Source: Hofstenia miamia (lineage: Eukaryota; Xenacoelomorpha; Acoela). Taken from it: DNA of 64,000 nucleotides. The notes under the pieces were generated by a model. The model was given only the letters and a program-made list of their open reading frames with translations, searched no databases and had not been told where the DNA came from. The translations under genes and the position numbers were made by a program. The number at the start of each line of letters is the position of its first letter. Position 1 is the stretch's first letter. Shown in pieces: positions 39,481 to 50,421 of the stretch. The stretch covers positions 2,207,088 to 2,271,087 of the forward strand of contig SCFE01000033.1 of the NCBI GenBank assembly GCA_004352715.1. Reading direction: 5' to 3'.

Positions 39481-40503
39481 ATGCTTCTTGCGTATAAGTA
39501 CTGATAGTTTCTACATATGCCGTCTCACAGATAATAATTTTCTAATTTATTAATTACTACTCACGATCACCTTGAATAAGAAACCAGTTGTTTCTTTCGT
39601 TCGTTTAATTTTGTCTCAGTAGTTTGAATCAATTATCATATTTGAATAAGCATGCAAATTTTAGGTAAGAAATATTTTGGCAAGCATACCTTTGGCCACT
39701 AAATGCCATCTAGCGTGACTGCTTTCAAATTCAGACAGAAATTTGAATCGGAATAGTTTTTGCAAGCGTTTAGCTGGCCGATATAGAAATACTATAATAC
39801 AGAACTGTACTCCTAAGTAATTAACAAGGGGAGGGCTCTTACCTTAAGTTTTGTATTTTTATGATACATTTTGACCATAATTTATATTCTCAACAAATAA
39901 AATCCAAAACTTGAATACTAAAATAAATTTAACAAGGGGGCTGCGGCCCCAATGTAATTTAACAAGGTGATCTGATCTCCCTTGCTATAATAATGACGTA
40001 GGTCATCTACGCTTAGCACCATGTTTACAAATAATTGTATATCTCATGGTCCCTCAAATTATATCACAATAATTGAATTAGCATAATTGATTTAACCGTT
40101 TAAAAAAACACTTTTGTTATTTTAAATATCCTTAAAAGTACGGCTTAAAAATTTTTCTCCTAGATGTATTCACACTTTTAAACAGTAACTGTTAAAGAAA
40201 GTGTAAACTTCAATTGGTATCTAAGCAGTGAAAACCATAAGAAAAATTTTATAAAATAACTGGATTTCTGTGACCGTGATCCATTTGTGATCAGAAGTGG
40301 CACTCTATCACCTTTCCTGCAGCCTCATGCTGCGCAACTAAATTAAATATGAAAAGTTTAAAATATAAATCCATTGGAGATTAGTTTGATGAAATGTCTT
40401 CATTTTTTCGAATGAAGTACTTAATAGTGTGGTGTCAGTCCTCATATTTCGTTTAGCTAACTTTGATAATAATTCATTTATTTTCATTATCTTTCAATTC
40501 TAG
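39481..40503. other. Intronic AT-rich DNA before gene A exon e
   Basis: No feature supported apart from short GGGG-rich patches near 39945. Confidence 0.5.
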
Positions 40504-40574
40504 TAAATTTTCATCCCAGAATAGAAGGGCAAACAGCATCCTTCACCAGTGATGCTTCATTAGACATCATTGAG
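40504..40574 (+). CDS. Gene A, exon e
   Basis: Acceptor caattctag| and donor TTGAG|GTAACC; 71 bases. It starts with the last two bases of a codon and ends in phase 0. Reads NFHPRIEGQTASFTSDASLD then IIE. The intron before it is about 5.6 kb and contains an unrecognised ORF and two LINE relics. Confidence 0.6.
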
Positions 40575-43521
40575 GTAACCCCAATGTTTAAGGTTAAATA
40601 TAACAATGTTGTGTCGTTTATTTATACAATTAAAATTAATATAACAAGTATATTAGGTAATAACTAACGAGTATTCTACCATTAGAATTTTCATTCATTC
40701 AGGATTTGTTTATCGTGATATAAGTTCATTAACTTTACTTGAATATCTCTAAGAAATTACTAATTTTTCTCGAGCTCTGTTTACTTGACAATTCGAAGTG
40801 TCCCGTTTGAAAAATCTCTAAGTCTTCTGAAACGATTGCTAGTTTTAAAAATATTTAATTTATTAAGTATATCATGATTAGTACGAAAAACTTTTTATTG
40901 TCTAACTGTTTAATGAAATAATTGGATTTGCAACTTTGACTTTTGATGATTTGTTAACAGATAATGTGAAAATTGTACATCCGCTGTCTGGGTAATTAAA
41001 TGTCCCAACTTCTTGAATTAACTTTAATAATTCCGATATAATATCAATACAATTGATATTGAATCTTTCATATAGCCATTGTCATTGTACGAAGAATAAA
41101 AATAAATTCCTTTTTATTGAAACATAGAACTTTTAGTTATTTTTATAAAATATTAATATTCAATTGAAGGTGTGATACAGTTCAAAGGCTTTACTTTCGA
41201 TATTCCGTTGATACAAATCTTTTGATTTTTCTCACAATTGATGTTCTAAATTTGGCAAAACTTAAATGTAAAATTCCCTTATGACTTCTTCCTAATAATC
41301 AAAGAATACTCATTAAGAAAAAGCTGGGTTTTATCAGAAAATCAAAAAGAAGCGTTTGAATGAGAATTATAGAAAAATTTTAAAACGATTTTTAAGCTAA
41401 GTTTTTGCTTTAGTTAACTTTATTTGAATTATGTTGGTGTTTGTATTACTGTTTTGTTAGAAATTGTTTGAAATAGTCAACTACCAACACTGTGGTAGCC
41501 AAATAATTATTATCACAATTGCCCTGATAAAATGCATGTTTCTTAAGGTCTTCTGTTGAATAATGAAATATATGATGAAAAGAGCAGCAATGTATGTGTG
41601 AGTCCAGACAGGATAATCAGGGCAGGATAAATTCGAATAAATCCAAGCAACGCAGGACAGGGAATGTAAATAATTACGTTCCAATTAAATCCGGTTAAAA
41701 TCTATGTGAGAAATGCAACAATAATGCTTCTCACTAATTTTAGCAGAGAATTGTGCCCTTGCTCTATCCTGTTAAAAGTTTTCTCTTTAATAGAAGCCTG
41801 AGCAGTACTGTAGTGTCATAATAGTGTACCGAAAGCTTCATGCATTTAGGTCGATTTTGAAATTGATTCTGTTAAGAATTAACCTGCAAATATTTTCACA
41901 AAAGAGTTTGCACTACATTGTGTTACTCCATTAATTGCTGTTTATAAGCTAGTGAATGAGAATAGCTTGTTGATAAAAATTTGGTTGACTTATCTCACTG
42001 ATAGTTGACTGAGCAATAACAATTCCTGCAGAAGTAATTTTATATTAGAAATTTGAGTAGTTGCAGCTGCTGAAATATTAAAGCTAATCCAGCTAAATCC
42101 CGACAGGAAAAAATGCAAATCTGCACAGGACAGGATAAATTTTTGTTTCAAACTCAGCCCTACCTCAGTCTCATTTTTTGCAGCTTCTGTGTATATTATG
42201 AAACTGCAAAAGTTTGAGTATTCTAATTCAGATATTTTGGAATTTTTCGACTGACAAATATATCTTAGATGCAGTTATTTTGGGTTTCTACTTTCTCATT
42301 AAATTTAAGTTAATACATTTAGTAAGTATAATATAGAAATAAAATAATTAAATCCAATTTTTTCAAATACAAGACAACTTCTTGTTAAATTTAGATGGAT
42401 TTTCGTATATTTAGCGAACGATGCTAGTAATTTCCTAAATAGAATATTATTAAACATAATTAAAAATGTTAATGTTGATAATGGCATGACATGTGAATAA
42501 TTGTATGTTTTTATAGAATTAGAATGAATTAACTTTATATTTATTAATGATTAGTTAACCAACAATTCTAAATCGATTGTCTCATTAAAAATTTATTTGC
42601 CAAACGTTGGAAAAATCAATTAATGTTTTTCTTACTGTCAAAATTGCTAAATTTGCATAACTTCTTTGTTACGGTCTAAATACTAATTTAAATTTTACTG
42701 AAAAAGCTTTATCCTCATAGTTTACAATATTAAATTGACTCTTAAAAAATATGTAGAATTTGATAGTCTTGAGTCCATATCTACATATGATGCATGTAAA
42801 AATATTTTTAAGAAATAAAATTAATTTTTTTTATTAAATATATTTACTTTTTTGTGGTAAATTTATGAAAATTGCAAATATATTTTAATAAATAATACAT
42901 TTTTTCCTATATTGTTGTTCATAATTTACAATTAAAATTTTGCTTTCTAAGTAAAGTCAAAGAGTTATTTTGTTAACAATTTCCTACTTTAGCTTTGTTT
43001 GCAAGATTTTAATAAGCAATTAATTTATTGAATAATTGCTAAGAGCATACTAAATGTCTAAATGGCATAGCAAAATACTGACATGAAATTTACAATACTA
43101 GATACTTAAGAAAGCCTAATTAATAAAATTTCAATTCATTGAATTTAATAATTGACCATTTTCATTTACGAACATCTCTCCACCACCACTATCATACAAC
43201 ACAGATTTTTCAATAAGTACGCTTTTCAAATGGCACCCCAATGCAAACTCAATTTATCAAACCAGGTCGTTTGAGCCTCAAGCAGTTCTTAAATCTTACT
43301 TTTACCTTTATCGCCGCTTTGGAAAGCAATACAAAATAGCACATCCATACATTATCATTACATCAAAAAGGAAAAATTTAAGTTGTGAAAAACTCTGTCA
43401 AAAGCTGCAACAATGTAGTTATAAATATCATTAAAATATTGGTTTTATGATTTATTATTCGTTCTATACATATCTTGCATCTTTTTATATTTTGAAAATA
43501 CTAACCTAAGTTTTCAATCAG
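40575..43521. other. Intron between gene A exons e and f, with dispersed repeats
   Basis: Contains an island (41605-41680) and another (42085-42165) in which CAGGATAA and GGACAGG words recur. A 57-base segment (41746-41802) is repeated in near-identical form at 45244-45301. Otherwise AT-rich. Confidence 0.6.
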
Positions 43522-43662
43522 GTTGAAGCTGAAGCTCGTTGTTGCACAGACAAAGCTTGCCCTATTTACCAGTTTGAAGTGCCTCTTGTGACAAAGAAAA
43601 TTTCAACAAATCCAGACAATTTGAAAATAATTAAAAATTTTAATTATAATATTTTTAAATAT
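43522..43662 (+). CDS. Gene A, exon f (last or open-ended)
   Basis: Acceptor tttcaatcag| followed in phase 0 by VEAEARCCTDKACPIYQFEV, joining exon e in frame. The frame stays open to a TGA at 43663, but the last 20 or so codons become very AT-rich (KIIKNFNYNIFKY) and look like intron. The true boundary may therefore be an earlier donor, such as GAA|GTGCCT or CTT|GTGACA, both phase 0. If the TGA is real, an AATAAA at 43826 could end the transcript; if not, the chain could continue into gene B, which also starts in phase 0. Confidence 0.5.
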
Positions 43663-43825
43663 TGATTTTTGGCACACACTTATTTCACTACTTGGGTAAA
43701 CCTCTTAAAAGTTCAATGTTTACGTTCGAAATTAAAAATAACTTTTACCACCTGTTGGCTTTTGTTTTTTTGTAAATGTAATTAATGATTTATGAAATTT
43801 AGCAGGAAATGTTTATGATATATTC

Positions 43826-43831
43826 AATAAA
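43826..43831 (+). other. Possible polyadenylation signal for gene A
   Basis: AATAAA 160 bases after the TGA that closes the exon f frame. Such hexamers are frequent by chance in AT-rich DNA. Confidence 0.2.
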
Positions 43832-43893
43832 TCTTTTACAAGACTTTCTATTTCTAACTTAATATAAGTATAATAGTTTGAAAGAGTTCACAG

Positions 43894-44171
43894 AAAGGCT
43901 TCTCAAAGTAGGGCGCTATGAGTTCTCGAAGTTAGAATCGAGTTCGAGTCGATTGCTCCGACTGGACTTGAAGTCCAAAAACTCAACTCGTTTTTTCGAG
44001 TTCAGGAAACAGACTTGAATGGCATCTATTTTTCGTAAACTTTGGCTTTGATGTCGAAGAGTCCATTGATCTTTGACTATTTATCTCAAATTCGAAACCA
44101 TAAGGCTTGGTTTCTCTTATTTAGCTTAACAAGTTGTATTTCGATCGTAAATTTACATAAGGTAGCACAGT

Positions 44172-44211
<40 letters not shown>

Positions 44212-44301
44212 AAGTCTAGGTGTATTTGTAGCTGGACTCGAACTCGTGAGTTAGGGCGTCAAAGTGACTCTAACCTAAAAAAGTCAACTTGCGGCTGCCT
44301 A
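43894..44301. mobile_element. hAT-like element with CGAGT word arrays
   Basis: Flanked by gttcacag (43886-43893) and gttcacat (44302-44309), 7 of 8 matching. The left end reads AAAGGCTTCTCAAAGTAGGG and the right end reverse complemented TAGGCAGCCGCAAGTTGAC, a weak inverted match (about 9 of 15). Near both ends CGAG/GAGT words recur: CGAGTTCGAGTCG, CAACTCGTTTTTTCGAG (left) and GGACTCGAACTCGTGAG (right). The middle holds a TA microsatellite (44178-44208). No transposase. The boundary is less certain than for the other elements. Confidence 0.55.
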
Positions 44302-45243
44302 GTTCACATTAGGCTTCCAATTGCCCCTTTTAGCATTTATTAATTACTGTTGAAAATTGATTACTTTTTGACATGAATCTATTGACTCCAAATTGAATTA
44401 AACCCAAATTGAAATCATTTTAATCAAACATTTAGTTTTAACCCAAACCTAAAATTAAGAAACCAACTCAATTTTGTACATACTCTAATTTGAAAAGTAA
44501 AAGATGAACAAAAACGATGGAACATCAGTTAACCCAAGCTTGTTATATACAACCGCAACCGCTTGTGATATTTGCGTGCTTTGAATGTAATTTGACAGAT
44601 TTTCACATTGACTGACGCCATGTAAATTTGATCAAATATGGTAATGAATTAACTATCTCTTTTTTCTGATACCTGAATGCGATTAATTATATATTTTCAA
44701 TTATGAAATTTAATATAGTCAGTAAAAACGAACCCAACAATCAAACATTTTTTACACTAGCTCAAACGTAAACTGCCAAAACACGGATACAAATGGGTCT
44801 AAACCTAGTTTCAACTCTGAAAATTTACCCCACTATTTGTCTTTCAGTAGACAGACTGCTTAAGCCTAATTAATGTGTGCGGTAACCAAGATAAGAAAGT
44901 TTTCGACTGTGCTATATTATAAAACATAGATGAACAAGAGTAATTCTAAATGATACGTGAGGGAGAAGATACTTCTCTACTTCTTGGTGTTTTCGGATTT
45001 GGATATCTTTATTAGTTGATTTCTGAGCACTTTTCAAGAAACAAAAACATATTTTAAAGAACTGCACGATAGAATATGTAAAACAGCATTTAGATATGCA
45101 CTATATACGCTAAATTAACTCACTCTCCAGACACACATTCAAATTTACAATATCCAAATAAACATAGATTAATATTGTAATAGTTATTGTCCAACACAAA
45201 AATTCTGTTTACATTTTTGTTAGTTTTTAAGAATCAGGTGAAT

Positions 45244-45301
45244 GAGAATTGTGACCCTTGCTCTATCCTGTTAAAATTTTTCTCTTTAATAGAGGCATGA
45301 G
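45244..45301. repeat. Dispersed repeat, second copy of 41746-41802
   Basis: Both copies contain cttgctctatcctgttaaaa and ttctctttaatag with only a few substitutions and one indel over about 57 bases. The family is unknown. Confidence 0.8.
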
Positions 45302-45408
45302 ATTTTTGTAGAAAATTAGTTATATTTTATACTTTTCTCTTTAAATGAAATATTTCTCACCTTCTTCCAAGATGAAGAAATTTAAATTCTTTCTTTGGTC
45401 ACTACCCT

Positions 45409-45708
45409 ATTATATATATATATANNNNNNNNNNNNNNNNNNNNNNNNNNNNNNNNNNNNNNNNNNNNNNNNNNNNNNNNNNNNNNNNNNNNNNNNNNNN
45501 NNNNNNNNNNNNNNNNNNNNNNNNNNNNNNNNNNNNNNNNNNNNNNNNNNNNNNNNNNNNNNNNNNNNNNNNNNNNNNNNNNNNNNNNNNNNNNNNNNNN
45601 NNNNNNNNNNNNNNNNNNNNNNNNNNNNNNNNNNNNNNNNNNNNNNNNNNNNNNNNNNNNNNNNNNNNNNNNNNNNNNNNNATATATATATATATAGATA
45701 TATATAAT
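45409..45708. repeat. TA microsatellite with assembly gap
   Basis: TA repeats on both sides of a 257-base N gap (45425-45681). Confidence 0.95.
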
Positions 45709-46148
45709 TTAGATTTATTAATTTAAAATATTGTTTTCTTGAGATGAGAATGCCAAAACCATATTACCAACTAAAATATGGATTTCGGCTTGATTATGTC
45801 TTTTAGAACGCCAACGCAAACAGTAAAAACATTCTATTTTTAGTAAGCAACACTTCTTTGGTAGGCTTTATGGCACAAAATAATAAATTCGCCAGGATAT
45901 ATAACTTATTTCATATAGGTTCATGCTCAATGCAACACATTTTGATTTATTCAAAGCATTGGATTGGTAATGATTTGATTGTTAGATTGCTTTTTGTTAA
46001 GAATTACAGAAAATATATGTCGACATCAAAAAAGGAAAACTCACACCTCACGCTTTCCAATAATAGCTTTCTGGCATAACTCTGTAACGTTATTTGTTTT
46101 TTGATGTGTTGCATGTAATTGACAACAGATCTTGCCTATCTTTTGATG

Positions 46149-46471
46149 CAGTGACGTTGCCAAGTGCGTGCCAGGAGATGCCTCCAATGGCATCATGCCT
46201 GCTTCTATAGCGCAGCGTTAGTATGAGACATATTAATATCATTTATATTAAAAATTTGAGTAACTTATATCTGCTCAACAAAATTCTTCTTTCTGATAAA
46301 TTGCAATATATGAAATATTTTTTCACACTTGCAAAAAAAACCCCTATCTCAAAGCAAGCCTCATCTTAGTTCGATCCAAGTGACCACCAGTGAGATCACA
46401 TATGCCTTGACTCAAATATCTGGCTGGCCATTTTTTGCACTCCCAGGAGTTTACCCCTGGCTACATCTTAA
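46149..46471. mobile_element. hAT-like miniature element
   Basis: Left end CAGTGACGTTGCCAAGTGCG; the right end, reverse complemented, contains GATGTAGCCAGGGGTAAAC. They align around GAYGTWGCCARG, a terminal sequence common in animal hAT-type MITEs. A convincing target duplication was not found. No transposase. Confidence 0.5.
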
Positions 46472-48253
46472 TTAAATGATGTAGAAATACAGTCATGTGA
46501 GCACAACTCAATATAGTGTGGTTTAAATCCTAAAGAAATAAGTGCATCCAATTGAAATCATGTTCGGTTAGATTTGGAAAGTTTGATGTCAAAAACGTTT
46601 TTGACAGCTAAATCTCTCACACTTCAATTGTCTAAAAATAAGCTCAAGTCGACAATTTCTAAATATTTGAAATAACGTAACGCATGCACATGACACCAAT
46701 TTGAGAACGTCTGCCGCATATTATCATTCAGAAACGACACTTGTTTGTATTAAAAATGCCTTTATATAAATTATTTTAAAAAAGAAATTCAGCAGTGTTT
46801 CTACCAATTCACAATGATTTAGTTTTCTTGATTAGCAATTGCCATTATTAAATGCAAAGATTATACACATATTTACACATATTTAAGCAAATAACACAAT
46901 TTTTTCTATTACATGCAGTATATGACACTTAGCTTTCTACTAAATCCTTCTAATTTTCATAATTAAGAAAAATTTATCATAATAGTTAAAAACATTGAAG
47001 TCAAAATTATATTTGCCATTATTCTGGGTCACAGGAGATCTCAAAGTTATATATAATGTGCGACTTTGGAATGCAAAATCAAAGGCATATGCCTAACAGT
47101 TGTTTTGCAAAATAACAGCTAGCAATTAAACCTATGCAATTATACTTTATCTAATCTTTTAAATGTGGAATTTTCCTACACATATGTGTAATCAAACCGT
47201 GTATGTGACCGCATCCCAAGTAGTACCAAATTAAATGTTAACTGAAAATAGAATTTGCAAACTCACATTTAAGAAACTTGTCACATGTCATTTCTATTTT
47301 GTCTATGCATACATGGGTGATTATTTAATTGTAAATATGTTGTCTGTTAAACGCCTTCTCGCATTATACTCATTTACTATTGTCTGGTAAAATTAGGAAA
47401 ATAATTGTAAATCTCAACGGCAGAATTACCGCCTTAGCAGAAAGAAATTTCGATGTGATCTTCAAATTACGCAAGGCAGATTTTTATCTTTACTAGATTA
47501 CACTTGAAAGTGATATAGTCTATCTAACTTTATACGCGGAATTAAGCACGCATCAGTTTTCTGCCAATAAACTGACAGTGAAATCAAAGGATTCATATTA
47601 CCATAAGACTTAATATAAAAATTTCCCCATATGAATTAATAAATATTACATAACTAATTTAAATAAATATATTAATAAATGGCATTTTATTCATCTCTGT
47701 TTTGACATTTATTATACTTCTAACAGAAGCCTTCTTTTGTGCAATAATCTATTTAAGACTGTCTGGGAACTTAATTTTAGGCAGATATTAAATAATTTTA
47801 TAAACATCTAAGCAGTAATTAATAAATAATTCGAAAACAATTATTTTAAGAGAAATGGTTGAAGCTACCTCAATTTTTTCAATGGGGTTTTATATGACAT
47901 ATGTCATAGTTGTATTCTGGTTGAGACTTTCAAACTCGAGCCGACCTGAACCCCAACCCGACTTGACATCAACCCGATTTGTGGATTTTGACAAAAATGT
48001 AGGATAGTAATAATTCAGTTATCTTTATGACAATTGGAAAGTTTTATAATAACAAAAAAAAATCTGAAATTTACAAAATAAGAAGTTCATGTTACCGATA
48101 AACATAATATATACCTTCGCTGTATTTACAATGCCGGGTATATTAAAATAAACGCTTGTGTAAAAACCTGTATTTTTGAAAACCACTCCGAAACTAGGGT
48201 AATACTCGAAAATATTCGAACTGAAATGTACAAAGATTGACAATTACGAAACA
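46472..48253. other. AT-rich DNA with one word-repeat fragment
   Basis: At 47933-47985 there is an isolated island with CGAGCCGACCTGAACCCC and CAACCCGACTTGAC words, like one end of the GACCC element at 48259 but without an inverted partner. The rest shows nothing supported; a 36-codon plus-strand stretch around 47410-47510 is exon-like but ends in a stop without a donor. Confidence 0.45.
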
Positions 48254-48258
48254 GTGCA

Positions 48259-48727
48259 CAGTGTAAGTGTAAGTGGGTATGTTGACTCAGACCCATTTGG
48301 ACCCAAATCCGAGCTGACCCAGACCCATTTGGACCCAAAGCCGAGCTGACCCAGACCCAATTTAAATTTAAATTATGTCCCAGTTTCACACAAAAAAAGT
48401 TTCTGATTAATATATCTAATAAACAAACATGAATAACATTGCAAAGCTAATCTATTCTTCTATTGTAAACATGGGTAACATAAATCTAAGTTGAACAAAT
48501 TTGAAAGATATACATGTATTTGACAATTATTTATTGACAATAAATATTTTACAGATACAAGAAGTTCAACTTGTACATTATACAGCTTTAATAGCTTTAA
48601 TTTGACCCAGACCCAATTTGACCCAATTCAAAATTTTGTTAATAGACCCAGACCCAGACCCAACTACACAAAAATGTGACCCAATTTGACCCAGATCCAA
48701 ACCCGGTTTGACCCACTTACACATCTG
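48259..48727. mobile_element. hAT-like element with GACCC word arrays (about 470 bp)
   Basis: The right end reverse complemented is CAGATGTGTAAGTGGGTCA; the left reads CAGTGTAAGTGTAAGTGGGT. Flanks are gtgcacag/gtgcacac (7 of 8) if the left boundary is set two bases inside, or gtgca on both sides if it starts at CAG. Near both ends the words GACCCAGACCC, TTTGGACCCAAA and CAATTTGACCC recur many times, in the same orientation on the plus strand. Minus-strand frames over it (reading GSGSGS-like peptides) are repeat translations. Confidence 0.65.
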
Positions 48728-48768
48728 GTGCACACAGGTCAAACCAAATGCAGTGAATGCTATATAAT

Positions 48769-49518
48769 CAGTTTTCACCATTTAAATAAAATTTAAACTG
48801 TTTAAATTCAACTAAACTATGAAATTTTAATTAAACGATAGTTTCAAAAAACTGCATTCAAACTATAACTTATGCAAAATGTAGGTAAATTCAAGTCAAT
48901 TACTCTATCGTCTGCTTAGGGTTGAACACATTTATTTCAGATAGTATCCATTGGAATCCTGTTTCTACTAGATAAGATTGAAGTCTTTAGGCAATGACCT
49001 ATAGTATTTAACTGAAGAAGGCAACACTCTGAGTAAGTATGTGCAACTATTTAGAGCGGAAGTTGAGTAATTTCAAGCAAACAATTTAGAAAATTCTCCA
49101 GTTGAGGCCAGTTTTCTAGAAGAAATTGCATACCAGCATTGGTGCTCTCTTGATATATCTTCAAAACCTGAAAATTTAAGAGATTGGTTTGAATAACTGC
49201 AGTAGGAGTATCCGCCTATGTTTTGCAACATTCACCGAGACAATAATATCTGATTTACATAACTTACGATAAAATTTTGCTTTTTTTTTCAATTGTTCAT
49301 CAAATAAAAATCGATTACAAGCAATTGTTCAAGTGTCAATATGCTATATATTGCTTGTGTACTACATTGTAGATGCCCTCAACCTGCCATTTAAATAAAG
49401 CCTGCCAAATACCGAAATCTAAACGAAATAGTTTAATTGACTGCTGCATTTATACAAACGGCCGATTTAAACGACGTTTAAAACCATTTAAAACGATTCA
49501 TTTAAATGGTCAACACTG
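48769..49518. mobile_element. hAT element with perfect 8-bp target duplication
   Basis: Ends are CAGTTTTCACCATTTAAAT (left) and, reverse complemented, CAGTGTTGACCATTTAAAT (right). The element is flanked on both sides by tatataat (48761-48768 and 49519-49526), a perfect 8-bp target duplication, so the hAT assignment is firm. Subterminal words are TTTAAA and AAACG: several at the left (TTTAAAC, AAACGAT) and five or more at the right (TTTAAACGACGTTTAAAA). AAACGG-type subterminal repeats are the known transposase sites of maize Ac. The interior carries a decayed open region at 48930-49250. Confidence 0.9.
48930..49250 (+). pseudogene. Decayed ORF inside the 48769 hAT element
   Basis: One plus-strand frame with a few stops reads LTEEGNTLSKYVQLFRAEVE, then NNLENSPVEASFLEEIAYQH and WCSLDISSKPENLRDWFE, and later EYPPMFCNIHRDNN. 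Composition is more coding-like than the flanks. Position inside a hAT element suggests a remnant of its transposase or a captured gene fragment. The dimerisation-region motif of hAT transposases cannot be recognised with confidence. Confidence 0.4.
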
Positions 49519-49685
49519 TATATAATTTATGTACAATATGTTGAAAAACAAATTTAAATTTTGAAATTTTACCTTATTATCCTCTATTCAGGATTTCAGT
49601 GGAAGTTTTTAGACACAACTTTTGTTTAGCAAACCGAAAAATTTCTTGCAAACTTTATGACAAATATACAAATGAACCAAATTAG

Positions 49686-49788
49686 CATTAATTGAAGTGG
49701 GTTGGGCCTGAACTTTTCTGAATCTGGGTGGGGCTTGGGCCTAAATTTTCAGCCCATTTCTATATCTGGCATATCCACAACTCATTGA
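49686..49788. repeat. GGGTTGGGCC word-repeat fragment
   Basis: About 100 bases with GTGGGTTGGGCCTGAA, CTGGGTGGGGCTTGGGCC and an end resembling a hAT terminus (reverse complement CAGATATAGAAATGGG against left CATTAATTGAAGTGGG, 11 of 16). Flanking 8-mers do not match. Confidence 0.4.
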
Positions 49789-49926
49789 ACACGCTTGTTA
49801 TTTTGATTTCTGCTAAAAAATGACTCGAAAATATTTCATAAAACATAGTCCAATATTAAGTAGAAAATAGCTTATAAGAAATGAGTGCATTGATTATAGT
49901 GATTTGCCAAATTTCAGTTAGACCAG

Positions 49927-50413
49927 CACAGTTGGAATCGGGTACAGAATTTGGAACCGAAACCGATACGATTTTTAAGCAAGCACCCGAAACCGAATGT
50001 ACCTGAAATTTCTCAAAATTCGCAGCATCTTATCCGAATCCTTCCCGAAATGCCGGACGGCAAAGTGATCTTCATTTGTAAAAAATTACACATTGCTAAC
50101 TAAAGTTATACAATATTTATAAAAACTAAGAATAAGTTCGCTCTTGTTATTTTGAATGCGCCAGCATTAATATTAACTGTTAATTATAATTACAGGTGTG
50201 CTAATAAAGACCCGTTTCCCAAGAAACCTACCATGCAAACGGTATTAATAAATAAATAAATAATTATTGAATTAAGGACTGCTTAGGGCACTTTAAAGTA
50301 GCTGGTATTTTCCCGGAACATGTGGGTTTTCGTGAAACTGTACCCGATTTTCTAGGATTTTGTGGCCGAAAGCGAACGGAATCGTTGGTTCTCCCGAACT
50401 AATTCCAACTCTG
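49927..50413. mobile_element. hAT-type element with CCGAA word arrays (487 bp)
   Basis: Left end CACAGTTGGAATCGGGTA, right end reverse complemented CAGAGTTGGAATTAGTTCGG. Flanks tagaccag (49919-49926) and tagaacag (50414-50421) match at 7 of 8. Subterminal words: CCGAAACCGA, CCCGAAACCGAA, TCCGAATCC, CCCGAAATGCC at the left and CCCGGAAC, CCCGATTTT, GGCCGAAAGCG, CCCGAACT at the right. The middle is AT-rich with an AATA microsatellite (50246-50263). No transposase. Confidence 0.85.
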
Positions 50414-50421
50414 TAGAACAG

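Noticed and set aside
43940-44000. CGAGT repeats as a possible bacterial or plasmid iteron array
   Set aside because: The island sits between 7-of-8 matching flanks in AT-rich intronic-type DNA, so a transposon explains it better.
46365-46385. TTCGATCC resembling a tRNA B box
   Set aside because: No A box or cloverleaf could be drawn around it; it lies inside a hAT-like element.
48280-48720. CRISPR-like array of short repeats
   Set aside because: Word spacing is irregular, there are no unique equal-length spacers, and the ends are those of a transposon in a eukaryotic context.
48126-48781. Two minus-strand frames reading Gly/Ser/Trp-rich peptides
   Set aside because: They arise from the GACCC word arrays of a mobile element.
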